From Actinomycetes bacterium (GTDB lineage: Bacteria > Actinomycetota > Aquicultoria > UBA3085 > Oleimmundimicrobiaceae): 64,000 nt of DNA. Positions 17,896-26,502 of the stretch are shown piece after piece. Within the stretch, counting starts at the first letter, position 1. Each line of letters starts with the position of its first letter. Both the position numbers and the translations under genes were made by a program. The notes under the pieces were generated by a model. It ran no database searches and was not told the DNA's origin. It was given only the letters and a program-made list of their open reading frames with translations. Where the stretch lies: contig JAUWKI010000003.1 of NCBI GenBank assembly GCA_030614255.1, positions 28,003-92,002 of the forward strand. The letters run 5' to 3'.

Positions 17896-18108
17896 ATGGA
17901 ACAATATATAGGTATCGAAATCGGAGATTCTGCATATACAGAATTTATGATGAAGGATGGGGAGTTTAAGCAGACCGAAGACGGCGTTTTTTTAGGCAGG
18001 GTTACTGCGAGGAACAAACAAGAAGCTTTGGAGAAAATCAAATGCCTTGGGTGGAACAAAAACAGAGTTTTTGATGAAGTTATAATTGAAGAAATTTGTC
18101 TTAGATAG
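17896..18108 (+). CDS. Small hypothetical protein (70 aa)
   Basis: I recognise no family. MEQYIGIEIGDSAYTEFMM begins an acidic, probably alpha/beta 70-residue protein with no Cys pair, membrane segment or signal. The start is convincing: GGAAGGAGCTGAATA lies just before the ATG, 35 bases after the dpnI-like gene, so it may belong to that unit, possibly as a small accessory or regulatory protein. That role is only a guess from position. Confidence 0.6.
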   Translation: MEQYIGIEIGDSAYTEFMMKDGEFKQTEDGVFLGRVTARNKQEALEKIKCLGWNKNRVFDEVIIEEICLR

Positions 18109-18257
18109 CAGATAACTTTTTATACACTCTACCCGTCGTTACCCTATACCCTTATTTTGATAGTGGCTGGTAGCTAGTTTTTGACACCCGACCAATGATT
18201 TGCCCCTGTTATTTCTATGTTGGTTTCAAGCTCTCGGAAAAGAATCCCTCTTGTTTT

Positions 18258-18285
18258 TTGCTCATCTACAAGGTTAATCTATAAT
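18258..18285 (+). promoter_or_regulatory. Possible promoter for the isochorismatase-like gene
   Basis: TTGCTC (18258-18263) and TATAAT (18280-18285) with a 16-base spacer lie 40 bases before the ATG. Confidence 0.45.
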
Positions 18286-18324
18286 TAACTAAACTTATCT
18301 TTATAAATTGTCAAAAGGAGCACT

Positions 18325-18864
18325 ATGCTAAGTGTTGAGAATACTGTCTTAATTGTAATCGATGTTCAGGAAAAGCTCGCGAAAGCGATGTATGAGAGAG
18401 AAAATCTCATTGAGAATCTTCAGAAGCTTATCAAAGGGATTAAGGTATTGGAAATCCCCATTATCTGGCTTGAGCAAAATCCTCAAGGGTTAGGGCCGAC
18501 TTTGCCTGAAGTCGCCCAGCTTCTTTCTGACCTTGAGCCTATAAGTAAATTTAGCTTTAGTTGCTGCGCAAGTGAGCGTTTTATGAAAGAAATGAAAACC
18601 TTGAAACGCAATCATGTTTTATTGGCGGGCATTGAGACTCATGTTTGTGTTTATCAAACCGCTAAAGACCTGGTTAAATTGGGATACAAAGGGCAAGTTG
18701 TTGCCGATACTGTTTCTTCAAGAACGGCTGAGAATAAACAGATTGGTTTGGAACGGATAAAGGAAGTGGGCGGGAGTTTAACAAGCACAGAGACTGCGTT
18801 ATTTGAACTGTTAAAGGTTGCCGAGGGCCCAAAATTTAAAAAAATCCTTAAAATAGTTAAGTAG
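18325..18864 (+). CDS. Isochorismatase-fold cysteine hydrolase
   Basis: Alpha/beta hydrolase of the nicotinamidase/isochorismatase superfamily. The catalytic triad is visible as Asp13 (VLIVIDVQEKL), Lys75 (EPISKFSFS) and Cys108 (IETHVCVYQTA), with the cis-peptide GIET segment typical of YcaC-like and hydrolase-2 members. The 179-residue length is normal. The substrate cannot be told from sequence; the short form without nicotinamidase metal-site histidines argues against a true nicotinamidase. It stands alone with AAAAGGAGC upstream and a likely promoter, between the restriction gene and a toxin-antitoxin pair. Confidence 0.88.
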   Translation: MLSVENTVLIVIDVQEKLAKAMYERENLIENLQKLIKGIKVLEIPIIWLEQNPQGLGPTLPEVAQLLSDLEPISKFSFSCCASERFMKEMKTLKRNHVLLAGIETHVCVYQTAKDLVKLGYKGQVVADTVSSRTAENKQIGLERIKEVGGSLTSTETALFELLKVAEGPKFKKILKIVK

Positions 18865-18919
18865 TCTGTTGGGTGATTGATTTTATGGTTATTTTTAGAA
18901 ATTCCCAATGTTGGTTTTA

Positions 18920-18956
18920 TTGATTCATACACATAATTATGGTATATTGTGTGTAT
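18920..18956 (+). promoter_or_regulatory. Promoter and inverted-repeat operator of vapBC
   Basis: TTGATT (18920-18925), 17 bases, TATATT (18943-18948). ATACACA (18927-18933) and TGTGTAT (18950-18956) form an inverted repeat flanking the -10 box, as expected for an operator bound by the VapBC complex. Confidence 0.6.
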
Positions 18957-18989
18957 CTGATATAGAAGCTGTGTTTTGAGGTGAGCGGA

Positions 18990-19196
18990 ATGAGAACAAA
19001 TATAGTTTTGAACGATAAATTGGTAAAAGAAGGTTTAAAACTGACGAAGCTTAAAACCAAAAAAGACCTGGTTGATGTGGCTTTGAAAGAATTGGTTGAA
19101 AGAAGAAAGCGTAAGAGAATTTTGAAACTTGAAGGAAAGATTGCTTGGGAAGGGAATCTGGAAGAGCTAAGGGGCACTCGTTTTGATATTGATTGA
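18990..19196 (+). CDS. vapB: VapB-type antitoxin
   Basis: 68 residues beginning MRTNIVLNDKLVKEGLKLTKLKTKKDLVDVAL, the ribbon-helix-helix DNA-binding segment of the VapB/DUF2191 group. A C-terminal tail (EGKIAWEGNLEELRGTRFDID) likely fills the toxin active site. The ORF track starts at GTG 18981; ATG 18990 is better because GAGGTG lies 5 bases before it and the family begins MRTNI. It overlaps vapC by 14 bases, which is typical of toxin-antitoxin pairs, and probably autoregulates at the inverted repeat upstream. Confidence 0.85.
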   Translation: MRTNIVLNDKLVKEGLKLTKLKTKKDLVDVALKELVERRKRKRILKLEGKIAWEGNLEELRGTRFDID

Positions 19197-19581
19197 TACC
19201 TCGGTCTGGATAGATTTTTTCAGAGGTGCAGACACACTTCATAGGGTTGCTATGCACAAGTTAATTGAGGAAGACGACATCTGTCTCGCCGACATTATCG
19301 TTGCTGAAATTTTACAGGGCATTAAATCAGATAAGGATTTTAAGGTTGTAAAATCTCGTCTTTTAGAGTTTCCGATTTATTCCTTAAAGGACGTTCATTC
19401 CTATATCCAATCTGCCCAAATTTATCGAGCTTGCAGAAGAAGAGGACTTACAATAAGAAAGTTAGTAGATTGTTTCATTGCTCAAATTGCCATTGAAAAC
19501 GAACTTGCACTTTTCCACAATGATAAAGATTTCGACTCAATTGCTAAAACAATTAAAGAACTGCAAATCTATAGACTTTAA
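19183..19581 (+). CDS. vapC: VapC-type PIN-domain toxin ribonuclease
   Basis: PIN-domain endoribonuclease, normally aimed at tRNA or rRNA and held in check by VapB. It starts at TTG 19183 (MILIDTSVWIDFFRG) inside vapB. The acidic metal ligands are in place: Asp5 (LIDTSVWID), Glu42 (IIVAEILQG), Asp98 (LVDCFIAQIA) and Asp in HNDKDFDSIA. The 132-residue length is standard. The RNA target cannot be predicted. No terminator is seen; a repeat-rich spacer follows. Confidence 0.92.
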   Translation: MILIDTSVWIDFFRGADTLHRVAMHKLIEEDDICLADIIVAEILQGIKSDKDFKVVKSRLLEFPIYSLKDVHSYIQSAQIYRACRRRGLTIRKLVDCFIAQIAIENELALFHNDKDFDSIAKTIKELQIYRL

Positions 19582-20049
19582 AACGGGTGGTTAAAGCTTC
19601 TTGCTCCTGACCAACACATTTTACTTTTTTCTCTGTTCTTAAGTTCTTCTGAAAGCTGAATGCTGTTTCAATGACTCCTGACTAGCGAAGCCCCTGCCTA
19701 CCGCCGTGCCTACCGGCAGGCAGGGCAGGCAGGGGGTGACCCTTAGGGTTACTCTCCTTAATCCTAATTCCTATCAGTTGGGAGTTTCTTAGTAAGAAGT
19801 CCCATTAGAGGCGGGCAAGCGAGAGTTTTCTAATTGGCTTGCTGGGTTTTTCTCTATTCTTTTATGCTCTCAGCTCTTAAGCTTTTCTGAAAGCTGGTAG
19901 CTGGCGTCTGGAAGCTGAATTTCCTTTCCCCATTACCCTGATTTTCCCTGGCGGCTGGAGACTGGAAGCTGGAAGCGGATAGCTAATTTTCCCTTGCGTA
20001 GTATATAATCTTCTGCAAAAATGGAAATTGAGACGGAAAGGTGGCTGAA
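19582..20049 (+). repeat. Repeat-rich spacer with palindrome and word repeats
   Basis: A compound palindrome (CCTGCCTACCGCCGTGCC and TACCGGCAGGCAGGGCAGG) lies at about 19693-19735. Word-like repeats (gaaagctgaatgctg, gctggtagctggcg, ctggaagctgg) occur at 19650-19672 and 19889-19985. TATAAT at 20004-20009 may be the -10 box of the ABC transporter operon, but no good -35 is seen. No gene. Confidence 0.55.
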
Positions 20050-20910
20050 ATGGAAAAAGTTATTTTGGCTGAGAAGATAGCTTATTCTTATAACAAGACG
20101 CTCGCGGTGGACCACATCTCTTTCCACATCGATAAAGGCGAGATTTTGGGTTTTCTCGGCCCTAACGGAGCGGGCAAAACCACCACGATTAAGATGCTTA
20201 TTGGTCTCCTAGCTCCCCAAGATGGAAAAATTTCTGTCCTCGGAATGGATACGGCAAAAGAGCTAAATAAAATACAAGCTCAAATCGGCGTCTGCTTTGA
20301 GGAGAAAAACCTTTACGAGGAGATGTCCGCTATTGAGAACCTCAAATTCTTCGCCTCTCTCTTCGGGATAAAAAAGATTGATGCTGCCGCGCTTCTAAAA
20401 AAGGTGAATCTCCTTGTTGAGAAGAGACAAAAGGTTGCTAGTTTTTCAAAAGGAATGAAACAGCGCTTGATGATGGCTAGGGCTCTTATAAACTATCCTA
20501 AAGTTCTCTTTTTAGATGAGCCAACGGATGGCTTGGACCCTGTTTCCGCGAGAGCCGTTCGAGATGTTATTCTTGAAGAGAAGGAAAAAGGGGCCACCAT
20601 ATTTCTTACCACTCATGACATGATGGAAGCGGACAAGCTCTCAGACAGAGTCGCTTTCATAAACGAAGGTAAGATTTCCGTAATTGACACACCTGAAAAC
20701 CTCAAACACGAGTATGGAAAACGGATTCTTAAAATTCGTTACCGGTTAGACGGGAGAGTAGAAGAAGAAGAACTTTCCCTTGAAGATAAAGATATGAGCA
20801 AACGCATCGATGAAATTAATTCCAAACATTCTATTTTAGATATGCACACTGAAGAGGCGACTCTTGAGGATATCTTCATCAAGTTTACCGGCAGGAAGTT
20901 AGAAGGATGA
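20050..20910 (+). CDS. ABC transporter ATP-binding protein (NatA/CcmA-like)
   Basis: Energy-coupling subunit of an ABC-2 exporter. Walker A GPNGAGKTT, Q-loop FEEKN, signature FSKGMKQRL, Walker B VLFLDEPTDGLDP and switch His in TTHDMMEADK are all intact, and a C-terminal extension of ~80 residues is typical of sodium/drug/antibiotic exporters. ATG 20050 is 6 bases after AGGTGG; the track start is GTG 20041. It overlaps the first permease by ATGA. Substrate unknown; NatAB-type Na+ efflux or drug export is possible. Confidence 0.92.
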   Translation: MEKVILAEKIAYSYNKTLAVDHISFHIDKGEILGFLGPNGAGKTTTIKMLIGLLAPQDGKISVLGMDTAKELNKIQAQIGVCFEEKNLYEEMSAIENLKFFASLFGIKKIDAAALLKKVNLLVEKRQKVASFSKGMKQRLMMARALINYPKVLFLDEPTDGLDPVSARAVRDVILEEKEKGATIFLTTHDMMEADKLSDRVAFINEGKISVIDTPENLKHEYGKRILKIRYRLDGRVEEEELSLEDKDMSKRIDEINSKHSILDMHTEEATLEDIFIKFTGRKLEG

Positions 20911-21944
20911 ACCGCATTCTTTCAATCGTCAAAAAGGATGTTATCCAGATTTTCCGCAACCGTTTCATAGCGGTCATAACTTTTCTCGCGATTTTTGTTT
21001 ACGCCATCATATTCCATGTTATGCCTTCTAAGGTTGAAGAAATGTACAGTATGGGTTTTTACTTTGAAAAAGGGCGAGAGGCTGTCGAAGAACAGATCTC
21101 TGAGGAAGAAGGCGTGGAAGTAGTATGGGCCGATGATGAAAATGAGTTAAAGAAGCTAGTTGAAGATGAGGATGTCCAGGTGGGGCTTTCTTTTACTTTA
21201 CTCGAAGGAAAGCCAAAAATCGTTTTATATACTTCCACTCAAACTCCTGAAGAAATAAGGGAGGCAGGCGATGTTATTGCCAGAGAAGCTGCCTACAGCC
21301 TTTCAGGATATCCTCTCAATGTGGAATTTGACGAGGTTGTTATCGGACCAGATTTACTAGGGGAGCAGATTCCCTTTAGGAATAAGATGCGCATTCTCTT
21401 TGTGGTGATGATTCTCTCGGTTGAGTTTTTTGCGTTAGGTAATTTAATTTCAGAGGAGATTCGCAAAAAGACCGCGGATGCTATTCTTGTTACGCCCGTT
21501 AGCATCCCCGAGTTTATGACCGCCAAGGTAGCTACCGGCATCTTTTTGACCCTTTCCGAAGGAATTCTTGCTGCTTTTCTGCTAAATATTATTAGCTTCG
21601 ATACTGTACTTCCTTTTGTTGTCCTTCTTTTTCTCGGTGCCCTCCTTGTTGTTGCCGTCTCATTTGTTTTGGGGACGATAAGCAGAAGTTTTCTGGGATT
21701 AACCGCGTATGGGACTCTCTTTATGATTGTTTTTATGATTCCCACTTTTACTCTTATTTTCCCCGGTGGTTATTCCTTTTGGATTAAAGCTGTGCCTTCT
21801 TATCATTTAATTATCCCGCTGGATGGAATAATAAATTACGGATATGTCCTCTCTGATTATTTGCCCGAGATGGCTTATCTTGGTTCATTTAACATAGTCG
21901 TTTTATTACTTGGACTTTATGTTTTAAGAAGGAGGCTTACATGA
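20907..21944 (+). CDS. ABC-2 type permease, first subunit
   Basis: 345 residues. One N-terminal membrane helix (FIAVITFLAIFVYAIIFHVM) is followed by a soluble acidic domain outside the membrane (about 40-165), then five hydrophobic segments from about residue 170. This is the ABC-2 / NatB-like layout. Its start overlaps the ATPase stop as ATGA, and its own stop overlaps the second permease in the same way, so all three should be made together. The two permeases differ in sequence, so a heterodimer is likely. Confidence 0.88.
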   Translation: MNRILSIVKKDVIQIFRNRFIAVITFLAIFVYAIIFHVMPSKVEEMYSMGFYFEKGREAVEEQISEEEGVEVVWADDENELKKLVEDEDVQVGLSFTLLEGKPKIVLYTSTQTPEEIREAGDVIAREAAYSLSGYPLNVEFDEVVIGPDLLGEQIPFRNKMRILFVVMILSVEFFALGNLISEEIRKKTADAILVTPVSIPEFMTAKVATGIFLTLSEGILAAFLLNIISFDTVLPFVVLLFLGALLVVAVSFVLGTISRSFLGLTAYGTLFMIVFMIPTFTLIFPGGYSFWIKAVPSYHLIIPLDGIINYGYVLSDYLPEMAYLGSFNIVVLLLGLYVLRRRLT

Positions 21945-22990
21945 GCATATCACGTATTTTCTCCATAATGAAAAGAGAGTTAAGCCTAGGACCTCGTAGT
22001 CCGATGCTCTTATTCGCCCTTGCTCTTCCGCTAATATTAACTGCGGTTTTTCAGTTAATTTTTGGGGGACTATGGCAAGAAAAACCCGTATTAGCTGTTT
22101 ACGATGTAGGTGATGGGGTTGTAATTTCTGAACTTGAAAAAAATAAAGCGATAGATATTATCGATGCTGATTCAGAAGATGAAATTTTAAATTTAGTTGA
22201 AGTTAGGGAAGCGGATGTGGGTGTAATTTTCCCCCAAGACATCGAAGACATATTAAAGGAGGGTAAAGAGGTTACCCTAAAAACTTATGTCGACGGTGAG
22301 GCATACGCAAAAGATAGAACGATAATCGCTGCAACTATGCTATCTGTTCTAAGGAGCATCGCACCTGAAGGCCCCGAGGTGGATTTCGAACAAATTCTTC
22401 TTGGGGAAGAGAGGGGGCTTGGTATTTTAGAGATGATGCTCCCGTTTCTTGTTTTGTATGGTGTCATGGGGGGCGCATTCTTAGGCCCCGCGATTCTTCT
22501 CGTTGGAGCAAAAGAAAAGAAAACCATCACAGCTCTTCTGGTTACACCCTCAAGCAAAGCTGAGATTCTTGCGGCGTTTGGTATTATGGGTGTGGTGCTT
22601 GCTGTGATTATGGGAATAGTGGTTCTTTTGTTAAATGGTGGCTGGACTCAACCGCCTCTGATGATTCCTTTGCTCATTCTAAGCTCTATTTTTATGGCTG
22701 AATTGGGGCTCATAGCGGGCCTTGCGGTTAATGATTTGAACACGCTTTTTGCTAACATGAAGATCTTCGGTATCCTTTTGGTGGCTCCAGAACTCTTCAT
22801 TATTTTTCCAAAATGGCCACAGTGGATTGCAAAGATTTTTCCCACTTACTACTTCATGCATCCTGTGTTGAGGATAAGTATTTATGGAGATGGTCTTGCT
22901 GAGGTTGGCTGGGAATTATTGGTTCTGCTCGGTTTTATAATCCTCTTTTTTATCCCCATTCCTTTTTTAGCCAAGAGATTGGGGAAGTAA
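21941..22990 (+). CDS. ABC-2 type permease, second subunit
   Basis: 349 residues with the same layout: N-terminal membrane helix (MLLFALALPLILTAVFQLIF), extracellular domain (about 45-155), then five or six membrane helices including LEMMLPFLVLYGVMGGAFLGPAILL. KKTITALLVTPSSKAEIL is the cytoplasmic coupling loop that contacts the ATPase and corresponds to KKTADAILVTPVSIPEFM of the partner. It is the last gene of the operon; no terminator is seen. Confidence 0.88.
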   Translation: MSISRIFSIMKRELSLGPRSPMLLFALALPLILTAVFQLIFGGLWQEKPVLAVYDVGDGVVISELEKNKAIDIIDADSEDEILNLVEVREADVGVIFPQDIEDILKEGKEVTLKTYVDGEAYAKDRTIIAATMLSVLRSIAPEGPEVDFEQILLGEERGLGILEMMLPFLVLYGVMGGAFLGPAILLVGAKEKKTITALLVTPSSKAEILAAFGIMGVVLAVIMGIVVLLLNGGWTQPPLMIPLLILSSIFMAELGLIAGLAVNDLNTLFANMKIFGILLVAPELFIIFPKWPQWIAKIFPTYYFMHPVLRISIYGDGLAEVGWELLVLLGFIILFFIPIPFLAKRLGK

Positions 22991-23035
22991 AAAGGTAGGC
23001 GAAGACCGCCAGCCTTGTTTAATTGGCAATTTTTT

Positions 23036-23255
23036 GTGGGTTGCTCTAAAGCTCCGGTTTGTCTCCCTACTCATTCGACTCTTGCAGTGCGAAACTTTAC
23101 TTCCTTCATTTCCGTGCCTACCGGCAGGCACGGCAGAACTCGTCAGGCTAAACTATATCCTTCCCTTTGACTTTTAAGCCAAAGCTTCCAACTATGTTGT
23201 AAGTCGGGTATAAGCCTGGCTCAAACAGCTTCGGCTTATTTCCTGAACAACCTAT
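23036..23255. repeat. Inverted-ended repeat family, copy B
   Basis: The left end GTGGGTTGCTC (23036-23046) is identical to copy A; the right end GAACAACCTAT (23245-23255) matches its complement at 8 of 11 positions. The interior has the CCGTGCC/GGCACGG palindrome and shares ACTCTTGCAGTGCGAAA-like sequence with copy C. Confidence 0.6.
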
Positions 23256-23274
23256 TTTTACGCCTAAAAATGAC
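23225..23274. repeat. 50-bp exact repeat, copy 2
   Basis: Identical over 50 bases to 14317-14366. Confidence 0.9.
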
Positions 23275-23536
23275 ATGGCATATAAAGAAGCGTGTTTCCG
23301 TATGCTTGTCTGCCTCTGGAGGGGCTGATAGTTAAATTTTCTCCTCCCTTGACGGGAGGGGATTAAGGGGAGGGTGAAAGAGTTCTAAGCATTTTTAGTT
23401 TTTATTTGAGCTTGCTCCCGACCCCTGACTAAGAGACTACCGACTAGTTAGGGCTGGTGGCTGTTTTTAATTTAAAGGATTTTGAATGCGTTTGGAGAAT
23501 TAAACCCTCGGTGTTTTCGTATAAAAAGAAAGCGGG

Positions 23537-24187
23537 TTGCCAGTGTCGATTTTAAACAAACTCAAAGAGCTAGCAGAGAAAATATTTGACGAATTTTATT
23601 TAAGCAGGGGACAGGTTTATGCCGTGGGAACTATTGTTGCTCTTTTGGTTTTGGGAAGCGGGGTACTGTATTCAAGGAGTAAACCTGTGGTTGAGGTAAA
23701 GGAAATAACGGAAATAAGTGAATCAGGGTCTGAAGACATACAAGAGGAAGCCAACGAGGAAGCAAAAAAGATATATGTGCACGTCTGTGGGGCAGTGAAG
23801 AGTGCTGATGTTTATCTGTGCGAAGAAGGAGATAGAGTAAAGGATGCCATTGCTAAGGCAGGTGGCGCGAGAGATGAAGCCAATTTGGAAGCGCTTAACC
23901 TGGCAGCGAAACTCATCGATGGCCAGAAAGTTTATGTGCCGAAAGTTGGAGAAAATATCACTGCTGATGTTTTTGGAGCATCCTTAACCGGAGCTCTTAT
24001 TAATCTTAATAGTGCGACCTGCAAACAACTTGAGGAGTTGCCCGGAATTGGTGAAGTGATTGCTCAAAGGATTGTCGATTACAGGACGGAACACGGAGGA
24101 TTTAAAATAGTGGATGAGCTTCTAGAAGTGGAAGGAATCGGTTCAAAAAAGTTTGAGGACATAAAAGACAAGGTTGTGGTTAATTGA
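23537..24187 (+). CDS. comEA: Competence protein ComEA (DNA receptor)
   Basis: Membrane-anchored receptor that binds incoming double-stranded DNA. One membrane helix (VYAVGTIVALLVLGSGVLYS, about 30-48) is followed by a soluble-ligand-binding beta-grasp domain (IYVHVCGAVKSADVY to VYVPKVGE) and a C-terminal helix-hairpin-helix pair (LINLNSATCKQLEELPGIGEVIAQRIVDY, VEGIGSKKFEDIK). 216 residues is typical. TTG 23537 is used; GTG 23543 is equally possible. The stop overlaps the comEC start, so natural transformation is a reasonable inference for this organism. Confidence 0.93.
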   Translation: MPVSILNKLKELAEKIFDEFYLSRGQVYAVGTIVALLVLGSGVLYSRSKPVVEVKEITEISESGSEDIQEEANEEAKKIYVHVCGAVKSADVYLCEEGDRVKDAIAKAGGARDEANLEALNLAAKLIDGQKVYVPKVGENITADVFGASLTGALINLNSATCKQLEELPGIGEVIAQRIVDYRTEHGGFKIVDELLEVEGIGSKKFEDIKDKVVVN

Positions 24188-26502
24188 AGGAGAAGGGCTT
24201 CCCGCCCATTTTCTGGCTCTCACTCTTATATATCCTCGGTCTTATTGTAAGCAGTTTTATCGATTTTCAAATTACCTATTTATTATTTGCTCTTATTGTG
24301 ACTCTTCTATTTCTTTTCTTTGTTAACTCAAAGTCCTCAAAACTTGGGAAAGCGTCTGTTCTTCTTTTATTCTTGCTGCTCGGAGTGTTTTTAATTACGT
24401 TGAATAAAAATAGTGTTGAAAGAAGCTTGCTCTCTCAGTTTGCCAAGGAACAGAAGACCATTGCTGTCAAGGGAGTTGTGGTCGGCAATTTAGTAAAGAA
24501 GGGCGAAAAAGTTGTCTTTGATTTGAAAGTAAACGAGGTCAGCGATGAAGAAGATGTTTATTTTATATCCGAAAAGACAAGGATAAGTGTTCAAAGAGGA
24601 TACGATATTAAACTTAAACCGGGGCAATGTGTATCTATTGAAGGCACTCCTTATGTTCCTACCAGCATGGATTCATTTAATTACAAAGAGTATCTACTGA
24701 GAAAAAGAATAGCAACCCTATTTTCTGTATATCCAAAAAGTGTAGAGATTTGCGGCGAGAAGAAAACCTTTATTATCGAGTTACGCGAAAAGCTTAAAAC
24801 CCAAACCGAGATGGCTCTTAATTCTGAACAATCAGCACTTTTAAACGGAGTTTTACTAGGCGACCGTTCTCAAATTTCGGATATTACAAGAGAGGATTTT
24901 GCCAAAGCGGGAATAGCTCATCTTTTGGCGGTTTCAGGGTTGCACGTGGGAATCATTGCGGGAATTGTGTTCTTTCTTTTTGGCCGGGTGTCTCTTCCCA
25001 TAAGAACAACTCTGGCAATTATATCTATTCTCTTTTACGCATTTTTAGTCGGCAACCAACCCTCTGTTCTTAGGGCCTCGACAATGCTTATAATTGGCTA
25101 TTTCGGCTGGTTGCTTGCCAGAGAGAAGGACATCTTATCGGCGATTTCTGCTGCCGCGTTGATTTTATTGGTCTATGATCCCTTTATGATTTACAATGTC
25201 GGATTTCAATTATCTTTCTTAGCGACTCTTGGAATAATCTTTATAGCTCCCATCATCCAGTCTGTTTTAAGCTCTCCATTTAAAAAATTAAATATGGCTA
25301 TTTCCGTAACGTTAGGTGCGCAATTGGGGATAGTTCCAATTTTAATCTACTATTTTCAGCGTTTGTCCTTGATGACAGTAGTTTCCAATTTAGTTGTCAC
25401 GCCTTTGCTTGCTCCGGTTCTTTTTGCCGGGATGATTGCCTCGTTTGTCGGATCTTTTTCTCAATGCTTTGCGGCTCCGTTTTACAAACTGACCGGATTT
25501 TTTCTCGACCTCTTAAGGGGCGCTGCCGGGTTTTTCGCCTCTGCTCCTGGTGGGAGTATCAATTTTGCTCGCCCACCTCTCGTAGCTATCTTCGGATATT
25601 ATGCGGCACTTTGTGGTGGCTTATTTTGTGTAAAGCGTAAGAAGTTTTCGCTGAATTTGAAGTGGCTTGTGATTCTATTCCTCGTTCTTTTTTCGACTGT
25701 TGTTTGGTTTCAGGTGGGGGCAAGCTCTCTTCCCAAGGACTTTTCCGTCAGTTTTTTGGACGTAGGACAGGGAGATGCCATCTTGATTAGAACGCCAGAA
25801 GGGGAAACGATATTGATTGACGGAGGAGAAGCATATAATCGTTTGAATGATTGTCTGCTACAACTTGGTGTTAGGAAAATTGATTTGCTTGTGTTGACTC
25901 ATCCCCACGCCGATCATGTTGGAGGATTGGCAAAGATTTTTGGTGATTATAATGTGGGGATGGTTCTAGATGGTGGACAACCCCACGCTTCTTCGCTATA
26001 TCTGAATTTTCTTTCCATGATAGAGGAGACGAATACTTCTTATAAGCTGGCCCGGGCCGGACAAAAATTTTTAATCGGGGACGAGCTCGAAATTTTTGTT
26101 CTTCATCCCGGAAAAGAGTTCATAAAGGGGACAGATTCGGATTTGAATAACAACTCGGTTGTCATGAAGTTAGAGCATGGCGATATATCCTTCTTGTTTA
26201 CCGGCGATGTGGAAGAGGAAGCAGAAAGGGAGATTCTTTTAGGTGGAGGAAATTTGACTAGCGATATTTTAAAAGTTCCTCATCACGGAAGTTCAAGTGG
26301 CTGTTATTTAAAGTTTCTCGAAAACGTAAATCCAAAAGTGGCGGTGATATCAGCGGGTGAGAATAATCGATATGGTCATCCGGCAAGTTCAACCTTGAAC
26401 AAACTTAAACAACTCGGCGTAGAAATTTACAGAACGGATAAGAACGGAACTGTGACTATAACATCTGACGAAAATAAACTTTGGGTGGGGACAGAGAAGT
26501 AA
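24184..26502 (+). CDS. comEC: ComEC/Rec2 competence DNA channel
   Basis: Inner-membrane channel that takes up single-stranded DNA. 772 residues: N-terminal membrane helices and an OB-like DUF4131 part (about 1-200), the Competence domain with LLAVSGLHVGIIAG and many helices (about 215-480), and a C-terminal metallo-beta-lactamase-like domain (SVSFLDVGQGDAILIRTPEG, LTHPHADHVGG, PHHGSSSGC) that may degrade the non-transported strand. The TTG start overlaps the comEA stop (TTGA). It has all three domains, so it looks complete. Confidence 0.94.
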   Translation: MKEKGFPPIFWLSLLYILGLIVSSFIDFQITYLLFALIVTLLFLFFVNSKSSKLGKASVLLLFLLLGVFLITLNKNSVERSLLSQFAKEQKTIAVKGVVVGNLVKKGEKVVFDLKVNEVSDEEDVYFISEKTRISVQRGYDIKLKPGQCVSIEGTPYVPTSMDSFNYKEYLLRKRIATLFSVYPKSVEICGEKKTFIIELREKLKTQTEMALNSEQSALLNGVLLGDRSQISDITREDFAKAGIAHLLAVSGLHVGIIAGIVFFLFGRVSLPIRTTLAIISILFYAFLVGNQPSVLRASTMLIIGYFGWLLAREKDILSAISAAALILLVYDPFMIYNVGFQLSFLATLGIIFIAPIIQSVLSSPFKKLNMAISVTLGAQLGIVPILIYYFQRLSLMTVVSNLVVTPLLAPVLFAGMIASFVGSFSQCFAAPFYKLTGFFLDLLRGAAGFFASAPGGSINFARPPLVAIFGYYAALCGGLFCVKRKKFSLNLKWLVILFLVLFSTVVWFQVGASSLPKDFSVSFLDVGQGDAILIRTPEGETILIDGGEAYNRLNDCLLQLGVRKIDLLVLTHPHADHVGGLAKIFGDYNVGMVLDGGQPHASSLYLNFLSMIEETNTSYKLARAGQKFLIGDELEIFVLHPGKEFIKGTDSDLNNNSVVMKLEHGDISFLFTGDVEEEAEREILLGGGNLTSDILKVPHHGSSSGCYLKFLENVNPKVAVISAGENNRYGHPASSTLNKLKQLGVEIYRTDKNGTVTITSDENKLWVGTEK

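Larger units (their letters stand above)
22991..23536 (+). repeat. Repeat-rich spacer before comEA
   Basis: It contains inverted-ended repeat copy B (23036-23255), the CCGTGCCTACCGGCAGGCACGG palindrome (near 23103-23125), the second copy of the 50-bp exact repeat (23225-23274), a CTCCTCCCTTGACGGGAGGGG hairpin near 23341 and word repeats (gactaagagactaccgac) near 23420-23450. No gene and no clear promoter. Confidence 0.6.
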
